Notes under the pieces: model-generated
Database searches by the model: none
The model's input: only the letters and a program-made list of their open reading frames with translations
What the model was told of the DNA's origin: nothing
Assembly: GCF_900105165.1 (NCBI RefSeq)
Contig: NZ_LT629740.1
Location: 930,001 to 994,000 of the forward strand
Origin: Mucilaginibacter mallensis
GTDB taxonomy: Bacteria > Bacteroidota > Bacteroidia > Sphingobacteriales > Sphingobacteriaceae
Direction of reading: 5' to 3'
DNA: 64,000 nucleotides
Program-made: the position numbers and the translations under genes
Shown: piece after piece, positions 34,069-40,507 of the stretch
Layout: each line of letters starts with the position of its first letter
Numbering within the stretch: position 1 is the stretch's first letter

Positions 34069-35412
34069 TTATATATCTCTCGAAATAGCCATGGCGCTGT
34101 TAGTGCCGCCAAAGCCATAGTTTAAACACACTATTTGGTTTATTTCTTTTGATAGCGTTTGCTGGGGTATTAAATGCCTGTAAGCAGTTGCCGGTTTGGT
34201 TGAACCTTTCCAGCCTTCTGCTTTTTGAAAGTTTTCCAGTTCAGGGTTCAATGTATCCGAGTTTAAGCAAGGTAATACCTGTTGGTTCTCCAACATCATG
34301 ATAGCGGTGATTAGCTCTACAGAACCTGCGCCACCCAGCATATGCCCAAATTGTGATTTTGGTGCCGAAACATGGTAGCCATCTTCGCCAAGTGTGTCTA
34401 CAACGCTGATTAATTCAAGAATATCACCTACAGGTGTTGCCGTACCATGTACTTTAACTACATCTGGTTTAATGTGTGCATTTGCCGATAATCCTTTCCA
34501 AAGCCTTAGTTGCCCATCATATGATGGGTAGAACATATTGCCGTCACCATCTGAATTGTTGAAATATTCATCAATTACCGCGTATATTTTTGCGCCGCGT
34601 GCCTTTGCCATTTCGTATTCTTCCAATGCCACAATACCGGCACCGAAAGAGCTTACAAAACCATTTCTGCGGATATCAAAAGGGCGTGAGCTTTCAGCCG
34701 GGGCAAAGCCCTTGCTCAAAACCTGCATGGCATCAAAACCAATAAAAGTTTCGATAGATGTTCCCTCAACACCACCTGCAATGGCGCGGTCCTGTAAGCC
34801 AAAGCGTATTAAACGATAAGCATAACCAATATTACCCAGGCCGGTAGCACAGGCAGATATAATGGATTCGCAAACACCTTTGTTTTTTATAAGGCATGAT
34901 ATATTGGCGGCTTCGCGGTAGGCCATTGCCCTATCGACAGTATGTGAGCCCGCTATACGCGATTTTTTGCCCAATTCAAAAAAGGCATGCCAGGCATTGC
35001 GCGCTATTACGTTGCCGCCGCCACCTGAGCCAACTACCACACCAGTTTGTTCTGATTCAGTTTCAGCTTTTGTCCAGCCGGCTTGTTTTATAGATTCCTG
35101 CGCACCGAGCATGGCCCAGATGCAACCCAGATCGGAAGTAGCCAGGTTAATGGCAGGTATGCGATCGAGCTTATCAACATAAGTTTCAGGAAAACCGTTA
35201 ACCGGGCTGGCATAAATAGGCTCAAGGCCCATTTCTTCCTCTTCGATAAAACCCGATACGGTTGATCGGATCTGTTTATTGTAAGCAACCGCCTGCGGCC
35301 ATTCCCTGATCAGGCTTTTGCCCGAAAAGAGTTTATCACGAAACACGTTAATATCGGCGCAATCGGGGAAAGCGCCCCCCATACCAACAATTGCTACCTT
35401 TCTGTTAGACAT
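34069..35412 (-). CDS. Beta-ketoacyl-ACP synthase (KAS II/PKS-type ketosynthase)
   Basis: 447 residues. The thiolase-fold catalytic triad is complete: C188 in IISACATGLG, H322 in KVHGTATPVGD and H357 in SQFGHMLGGAG, with K352 before it; NYGFGGTNSAM closes the C-terminus. The N-terminus VAIVGMGGAFPDCADINVF resembles polyketide ketosynthases rather than housekeeping FabF. It extends an ACP-bound acyl chain with malonyl-ACP. It sits 2 bp after the ACP gene, so ACP and synthase are probably translated in balanced amounts. There is no second chain-length-factor-like ketosynthase. Confidence 0.88.
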   Translation of the reverse strand: MSNRKVAIVGMGGAFPDCADINVFRDKLFSGKSLIREWPQAVAYNKQIRSTVSGFIEEEEMGLEPIYASPVNGFPETYVDKLDRIPAINLATSDLGCIWAMLGAQESIKQAGWTKAETESEQTGVVVGSGGGGNVIARNAWHAFFELGKKSRIAGSHTVDRAMAYREAANISCLIKNKGVCESIISACATGLGNIGYAYRLIRFGLQDRAIAGGVEGTSIETFIGFDAMQVLSKGFAPAESSRPFDIRRNGFVSSFGAGIVALEEYEMAKARGAKIYAVIDEYFNNSDGDGNMFYPSYDGQLRLWKGLSANAHIKPDVVKVHGTATPVGDILELISVVDTLGEDGYHVSAPKSQFGHMLGGAGSVELITAIMMLENQQVLPCLNSDTLNPELENFQKAEGWKGSTKPATAYRHLIPQQTLSKEINQIVCLNYGFGGTNSAMAISRDI

Positions 35413-35414
35413 AA

Positions 35415-35678
35415 TTATGCTTCTCTTTCTTTTGCCCTGATGATCAGGTCAACAATGTCTTTTACTTTTGAACCCAAATTATCTATATCATCATCTTCAA
35501 ACTCAACATCAAATTTTTGCTCAACCTTTGCCGCAATGTTTATCAGTTCGGTTGATGGGGTATTCATGTCAGTTAAGAAATCTGTCTCCTCGGTAACGTT
35601 ATTTAGTTTTTCCGGGTCGATGGTTCTAACGGTTCTTAAAACTTCTATCAGCCCGTCAATTATTTCCTGTCTTTCCAT
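35415..35678 (-). CDS. Acyl carrier protein with non-canonical serine motif
   Basis: 87 residues, very acidic, predicted four-helix ACP. Alignment by eye to AcpP puts the phosphopantetheine serine at S42 in MNTPSTELI; the usual DSL reads PST here. The following helix (INIAAKVEQKFDVEF) and the EDDDIDNLGSKVKDIVDLI end match ACP helices II-IV. It would carry the growing acyl chain for the neighbouring enzymes. It starts directly after the FabZ-like gene and precedes the ketosynthase by 2 bp. The altered motif may be why a phosphopantetheinyl transferase is encoded in the same cluster. Confidence 0.85.
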   Translation of the reverse strand: MERQEIIDGLIEVLRTVRTIDPEKLNNVTEETDFLTDMNTPSTELINIAAKVEQKFDVEFEDDDIDNLGSKVKDIVDLIIRAKEREA

Positions 35679-36245
35679 TTATGATTGTGATTGCGTGTTA
35701 AATTTTTCTTTTTTTAATCCTCTTCCCGTTATCTCAAATAATTCGGCTACTAAAACAAAATCGTTGCTCAGGTCATAAGCTTTTAATCGCTCTATGGTAA
35801 AATCCTTAAAGTAAGCATCAAGATCCAATCCTTGTGGTACCTTATAAATTCGCCCTTCGCAAACCATTTGCCTGAATTTATAGAACGTGATAAAACCAAT
35901 GTTAATAAAAGTTTGACCCTTTTCCAAATAGTAACGGAAATTGACATTGCCAATACTAATGAATGCAGGAACAAATAATTCGGCCATTTCCTGCTGTGAA
36001 ATGCCCATCTTTTTACATTCCAGAAAGCCTCCCATTGAAACAACAGTTGCCTGCGCGAACGACTCAATCTGGTCAACCCCTCTGAAAATATCAAAATGGT
36101 CTTCCACATCATAAGCGGTGGGGGTATAGCTGGCTACAATGGCCTCCTTTGGTAAATGCCAGTGGTAGCTATCCACGTATCGTTTTTTTGGCCCATATAA
36201 TAATAGCCAGTGTGCGGGGTCAGCTCCTACAAGTGTATCTGCCAT
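35679..36245 (-). CDS. FabZ-like hotdog-fold protein, putative 3-hydroxyacyl-ACP dehydratase
   Basis: 188 residues. By-eye comparison with FabZ: the segment DHFDIFRGVDQIESFAQA matches the FabZ active-site region HFPGxPxxPGVxQIEAxAQ, keeping H50 and E61 but with a loop about three residues shorter. The rest (FRYYLEKGQTFINIGFITFYKFRQMVCEGRIYKVP) fits the central beta-sheet of a hotdog fold. A C-terminal helical extension (about 150-188) is not usual in FabZ. The place between FabG and ACP genes, with 5-bp and 0-bp gaps, supports the dehydratase step. Since the motif is degenerate, it could be a thioesterase or a binding protein instead. Confidence 0.65.
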   Translation of the reverse strand: MADTLVGADPAHWLLLYGPKKRYVDSYHWHLPKEAIVASYTPTAYDVEDHFDIFRGVDQIESFAQATVVSMGGFLECKKMGISQQEMAELFVPAFISIGNVNFRYYLEKGQTFINIGFITFYKFRQMVCEGRIYKVPQGLDLDAYFKDFTIERLKAYDLSNDFVLVAELFEITGRGLKKEKFNTQSQS

Positions 36246-36250
36246 ATTCG

Positions 36251-36973
36251 TTAAATTAAGCCCCCATTAATATGTATGTTGGTGCCGTTTATGTATGATG
36301 CCTTATCTGATACCAGGAACGCTATTGTTTCGGCAATATCATTCACACTGCCGAAGCGTTTGGCTGGTATCATTCCTAAATATTTTTCTTTTATTGCTGC
36401 AGGTATGGCATCTGTCATCTCTGTTTCTATAAAACCCGGGGATACACTTAGTACTCTTATTTGGTGCTCCTGGCTTAATTCGGCTGCTTCCTGGGCCAAT
36501 GATCTTGATAATGCCACTAAACCCGCCTTTGTTGCCGCGTAAACCGATTGAAAGGCATGCCCGCTTTCGCCAACTACCGAGCTGATGTTGATGATAACTC
36601 CCTGCTGTGTCAAACTGAAAATTTTCATAACCGTTTTACAGATCATGATAGGGGCCTTGAGGTTGATGTTCAGCATGGCCTCTATTTCACGGTCAGGCTG
36701 ATAGTTTAGCGGTTTATCAAAGGTGACACCAGCGTTATTGATCACACCGTAAAGTGAATCGCCGTGCTCCTTTTTCAGGCGCTTGCAAAAATCGGCAAGT
36801 TGCGTGGGATCGTTAAAATCGGCACAAAGTATGGTACTATTGGGGATCTCAGTAGTGAAACTTTCTGGCTTTGAGGCATGAAGGATCAGGTCGTAATCGT
36901 CACTAAGCTTTTGCGATATTGCCAAACCTAAGCCCCTGCTTGCACCGGTAATCAATATCTTTTTCTTTGTCAT
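36251..36973 (-). CDS. 3-oxoacyl-ACP reductase (FabG-like SDR)
   Basis: 240-residue classical SDR: cofactor loop GASRGLGLAIS (10-20), NNAGVTFDKP (79-88), and the Ser-Tyr-Lys set S132, Y145, K149 in ISSVVGESGHAFQSVYAATKAG. The C-terminal part (VSPGFIETEMTDAIPAAIKEKYLGMIPAKRFG...INGTNIHINGG) matches FabG closely. It reduces 3-oxoacyl-ACP with NADPH. First gene of the acyl cluster, with a -7-like promoter element 34 bp upstream; the next gene starts 5 bp after its stop. Confidence 0.88.
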   Translation of the reverse strand: MTKKKILITGASRGLGLAISQKLSDDYDLILHASKPESFTTEIPNSTILCADFNDPTQLADFCKRLKKEHGDSLYGVINNAGVTFDKPLNYQPDREIEAMLNINLKAPIMICKTVMKIFSLTQQGVIINISSVVGESGHAFQSVYAATKAGLVALSRSLAQEAAELSQEHQIRVLSVSPGFIETEMTDAIPAAIKEKYLGMIPAKRFGSVNDIAETIAFLVSDKASYINGTNIHINGGLI

Positions 36974-37006
36974 TTTTGGCTGATGCAGGGTTTATTCTTA
37001 TGCAGA

Positions 37007-37014
37007 CAAAAATA
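37007..37014 (-). promoter_or_regulatory. -7 promoter element of the acyl cluster
   Basis: On the minus strand TATTTTTG (37014-37007) matches TAnnTTTG. A transcript from here would begin near 37000 with a leader of about 27 nt before the FabG start at 36973. No convincing -33 TTG at 17-23 bp was found. Confidence 0.4.
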
Positions 37015-37055
37015 ATATTATTTATGATATTGCTGATATGCGTTTATGCGCATTG

Positions 37056-37077
37056 GTTTAAGCGCGGACGCTTGAAC
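37056..37077. repeat. Single TTCAAGCGC/GCGCTTGAA-type palindrome
   Basis: GTTTAAGCG-cgga-CGCTTGAAC, one mismatch. It shares the core with the last palindrome of the 4624-4767 cluster, 32 kb away, including the flanking GAACGG. Confidence 0.65.
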
Positions 37078-37096
37078 GGGCTGGGGGCTTCAAAGC

Positions 37097-37363
37097 GCGT
37101 CATTGCGAGGAACGAAGCAATCCCCGATTAGCAGAGTCGCTCCCCTATTTAGCGCAAGTCTTGTGCGGCTGTTTGTGTGAGGATGACTTGTGATATAAAT
37201 TTAAAAAACACAAGTCAGCCATTTCTCTACCCCCAACACACAAGACTTGCGCTAAAAGTGGTAGGAGCTTTAAAACGCGTCATTGCGCGGAACGAAGCAA
37301 TCCCCGATTAGCAGAGCTGCTCTGTATAGTTTGGGATTGCTTCGTACCTCACAGCAATGACGC
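37097..37363. repeat. Composite: GCGTCATTGCGAG repeat with the TTAGCGCAAGTC element inside
   Basis: A GCGTCATTGCGAGGAACGAA arm at 37097 continues through CCCCGATTAGCAGAG; an almost identical arm starts at 37277 and has its inverted partner ending GCAATGACGC at 37363. Between the two arms lies the nested hairpin at 37149-37255. This looks like a repeat that was duplicated or interrupted by the second element. The 36974-37401 gap has no gene. Confidence 0.7.
37149..37255. repeat. Nested-hairpin repeat TTAGCGCAAGTCTTGTG, copy 2
   Basis: Same outer 17-bp arms as copy 1 (18882-18984), perfect, with inner TGACTTGTG and CACAAGTCA. Total 107 bp versus 103 bp. The central spacers differ in sequence between the copies while the arms are conserved, as expected when structure is selected or the element is mobile. 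Confidence 0.8.
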
Positions 37364-37401
37364 TTGATAATACCTTTCGGCTTTAGCCTTTCACCTTTCA
37401 G

Positions 37402-39801
37402 CTACTTTTCCACCACAAATTCCTTCTTCAACTTCAAATCCTGTGATGATTCACCTATCATTACCTGGAACTTGCCGGGTTCAACGGTCCAGTTCATGTT
37501 TTTATCCAGGATGGCCAGGTCATCGGGGTGCAGGGTGAAGTGTACTGTTTTCTTTTCGCCAGGATTTAGGGGTACACGTTCAAAGCCGCGCAGGTCGTAC
37601 TCATAAGTGGTTACGCTGCTGAGTTCCTGTTTCAGGTATAACTCCACCACATCATCGCCTTTGCGCTGGCCGGTGTTGGTTACATCAACGGTTACTTGTA
37701 CATCGGCTTGCGAATGCCCGCTTTCGGGAGATACCTGTAGATTGCTGTATTCAAAAGTAGTATAACTTAACCCGTAACCAAACGGATACAATGCGCCATT
37801 CACACTGGTATTTCCCCAACTGTTTTCGCCCCGTTGTGATGCCTGTGAGCCAGGTTTGAATGGGAAGTTAAATTCTATCTGCCCAACGGTTTTTGGGAAA
37901 GTGATGGATAGCTTACCGCCCGGGTTATTATCGCCAAATAAAGTTTCGGCTATTACCTTACCACTCTCAGCGCTGGGGAACCATGCTTCTAATATAGCGG
38001 GCACATATTTGTTTTCCCAGTTTACGGTCAGTGGTTGCCCGTTTATCATCACCATTACCACCGGTTTGCCTGTTGCCTGTAAAGCCTGTATTAGCTTCAA
38101 TTGCCTGCCGGGAAGATTTAAACCTGTGCGTGAAAGGCTCTCGCCAACGCGGTCAACATCCTCGCCTACGGCGGCTATAATTACATCAGCATTTTTGGCT
38201 TGCTCAACAGCAGCGTTTATGTCTGCCTGCTCTTTGTCGGTCAATGGTGTTTCAATGATCTCGCTTTCGGGCCAGGTGGCATCAACAATATCGCAGCCTT
38301 TGGTGTAGGTTACTGTGGCGCTTGTGCCTACGTAGTCTTTAATACCATCCAATACACTGGTTACGTGATTGTGCGATGGTCCGTAACGGCTGATAGCATA
38401 ATTGGTTTCGGCAGCAAGCGGACCGGTTACCAGTATATTCTTTATTTTGCTTTTATCAAGCGGTAATAAGTTGTTTGCATTCTTTAGCAATACCATGCTC
38501 TCGCGGTTCATTTGAGTTGCCATTTCTTCGGCTGCCGCAGTGTGCACAATTTTATCGGCAGCTTTCGGGTCCTTTACATAAGGATCATCAAATAAACCGA
38601 GTTTAAATTTCACCCTTAATACATCTGCAACGCGGGAATCGAGGGTTTTCATAGATACTTTGCCTTCTTTAACCAGTTCGCGCAGTGGAAAAATATAGGT
38701 TTGCGGCATGGTGAAGTTGGTGCGCACATTCAATCCGGCTTCAATAGCCTGGCGAACGGCTTCTTTAATATCACCTGCTACATGGTGCTTACTGTATAAA
38801 AATTCTACGGCTTCACTATCAGATACCACATAACCATCGAATCCAAATTTTTGTCTTAATAGCTCAGTCAGGAAATAATAACTGCCGGTTATAGGTTCGC
38901 CGTTCCAATCGTTATAACTGCTCATTACGCCCATGGCGTGTGCTTCCTGTATCACTCTTCTGAACGGATAAAGGTAGATCTGATACATTTCCCTTGGCGC
39001 TACATGTGGATCGGTACGATCGGCGCCATCACGGCCGCCTTTGGGTACGCTGTATACTGCAAAATGTTTTAGGGTTGATGCCACACCTTCTTCCTGTACA
39101 CCTAAACACATTTGCTTGCCCATTTCGGCAATATGGTATGGGTCCTCGCCATAGCATTCAACTACACGGCCCCAGCGCTGGTCGCGGGCAGGGTCGAGTA
39201 TTGGGGTGTATACGTTGGTATAGCCTAATGCCTTTGCTTCGCGACCTACGGTTTGGCCCGCCTGTCTTACCAATTCCTTATCAAAAGTACTACCTATACC
39301 TATTGGTGCGGGCAGGGGAGTAGCGCGATCGTGGTTTAAACCGTGGATACCCTCGTTGGTGAAATCAACCGGTATACCCATGCGGGTTTGCTCCACAAAC
39401 CATTTTTGTATGGTGTTGATAGCCGCCGCATGTTTACTATAAGGGAAGCTGTATTGTGTTGGCGCATCATCCGTATGCGAGGTAAGGTTATTCAGCTCTT
39501 CATCAATATTGGCTATGCCATCTTTCCAAACCTCATTTTTCCAGGAGTCGGCAGGCATTTCCTCTTTTAGTACCCTTTTATAACCATATAAGGTAGCCAG
39601 CTGGCAGGTTTTTTCCTCAACGGTCATCTGGCTCAGCAGGTCGGCAATGCGCTTGTCAATGGGTTGTGATGGGTCTTCAAAAACATCCATTTTACCATTT
39701 TTATTAAAATCAACCCATCCTTTATGGTAGATGGACTTTTGCGCCATAGATGCCGGTATAAATGCGGCCTGTAGTACTACGGCCAGCAGTAATTTTCTCA
39801 T
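37402..39801 (-). CDS. Glycoside hydrolase family 3 beta-glucosidase/xylosidase, secreted
   Basis: 799 residues with a signal peptide (MRKLLLAVVLQAAFIPASMAQ). An N-terminal loop DFNKNGKMDVFEDP (31-44) resembles a calcium-binding EF-hand-like turn, common in Bacteroidota GH3. The barrel domain has TLKHFAVY and nucleophile D328 in YVVSDSEAVEFLY; the C-terminal GH3 domain starts around 430 (MVLLKNANNLLPL), and a fibronectin III-like domain ends the protein (LRGFERVPLNPGEKKTV). It is not in an operon: repeats lie downstream, and the upstream SnoaL-like gene is 126 bp away on the same strand. Distinct from the GH3 at 13324-15603 in length and motif context; specificity is unknown. Confidence 0.92.
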   Translation of the reverse strand: MRKLLLAVVLQAAFIPASMAQKSIYHKGWVDFNKNGKMDVFEDPSQPIDKRIADLLSQMTVEEKTCQLATLYGYKRVLKEEMPADSWKNEVWKDGIANIDEELNNLTSHTDDAPTQYSFPYSKHAAAINTIQKWFVEQTRMGIPVDFTNEGIHGLNHDRATPLPAPIGIGSTFDKELVRQAGQTVGREAKALGYTNVYTPILDPARDQRWGRVVECYGEDPYHIAEMGKQMCLGVQEEGVASTLKHFAVYSVPKGGRDGADRTDPHVAPREMYQIYLYPFRRVIQEAHAMGVMSSYNDWNGEPITGSYYFLTELLRQKFGFDGYVVSDSEAVEFLYSKHHVAGDIKEAVRQAIEAGLNVRTNFTMPQTYIFPLRELVKEGKVSMKTLDSRVADVLRVKFKLGLFDDPYVKDPKAADKIVHTAAAEEMATQMNRESMVLLKNANNLLPLDKSKIKNILVTGPLAAETNYAISRYGPSHNHVTSVLDGIKDYVGTSATVTYTKGCDIVDATWPESEIIETPLTDKEQADINAAVEQAKNADVIIAAVGEDVDRVGESLSRTGLNLPGRQLKLIQALQATGKPVVMVMINGQPLTVNWENKYVPAILEAWFPSAESGKVIAETLFGDNNPGGKLSITFPKTVGQIEFNFPFKPGSQASQRGENSWGNTSVNGALYPFGYGLSYTTFEYSNLQVSPESGHSQADVQVTVDVTNTGQRKGDDVVELYLKQELSSVTTYEYDLRGFERVPLNPGEKKTVHFTLHPDDLAILDKNMNWTVEPGKFQVMIGESSQDLKLKKEFVVEK

Positions 39802-39926
39802 AGGTTATATTCAGGTAATAAGTACAGTGAGCCAAAGTTAAAATATACAGGCATATTTATAACATCGGTATATCAAACAAATTTGTTACAATGCTGATCC
39901 GGATAAAAATGCACGGCTTGTAGTGC

Positions 39927-40445
39927 TTATTTAGAGGGAGGTTTTATCGACCAGTGCGCATTCCTCAGCTTCCAGCCTTTTGGGGTTTTAATGGCTACGC
40001 CTGTGAAGTAACCATCAAAAGGCGTGGTTTGACCCCACGCAAAAGTAATATCCTCATGAAAATCGCTGCCAATAGCGGCAATGTTCTGTGACAATACATC
40101 AATCCGGGTATGGCTCCATTGCAGGTTTATTTTGTTGATGCTTTTAACCAGGGTATCCTGTATAAATGCTTTTGCCGATTGATAATTATGCAATGCCAAC
40201 TGACCCTCATTCGCCATAAAAAAATTGGGGTTATCCTGGAAATAATTAAGCCATGCAACCGGGCCTTTGGTAGAGAGGTCATGAGTTATATTAACGGTGA
40301 GGGCAGTTATGCTGTCTTTTACAGCCACGCTATCAATACCAACATCATTTGTTTCCTGATGCTGGTTTTTGCAAGATGTACATAAACAAGCCGCCAATAA
40401 AAAAGGCGCCAAACATTTAATGGCTGAAATGTTATACTTCTTCAT
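39927..40445 (-). CDS. SnoaL/DUF4440-like lipoprotein
   Basis: 172 residues. The signal region MKKYNISAIKCLAPFLLAACLCTSC contains LAAC and CTSC, either of which could be the lipidated cysteine. The remaining approximately 120 residues look like an NTF2-fold (cone-shaped SnoaL-like) domain: DSITALTVNITHDLSTKGPVAWLNYF, a middle VLSQNIAAIGSDFHEDI strand, and the closing GYFTGVAIKTPKGWKLRNAHWS, which is the usual DUF4440 end. No catalytic residues can be assigned. Probably an envelope protein of unknown role. Confidence 0.65.
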   Translation of the reverse strand: MKKYNISAIKCLAPFLLAACLCTSCKNQHQETNDVGIDSVAVKDSITALTVNITHDLSTKGPVAWLNYFQDNPNFFMANEGQLALHNYQSAKAFIQDTLVKSINKINLQWSHTRIDVLSQNIAAIGSDFHEDITFAWGQTTPFDGYFTGVAIKTPKGWKLRNAHWSIKPPSK

Positions 40446-40507
40446 TATTAATAATGTTTACACTAATGTATGTAAAATCATTAATAATGAAGAAGTTACT
40501 TGTGTTT

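Noticed and set aside
37856..38308. 150-codon plus-strand frame inside the GH3 gene
   Set aside because: Shadow of a strongly supported GH3 coding sequence on the other strand.
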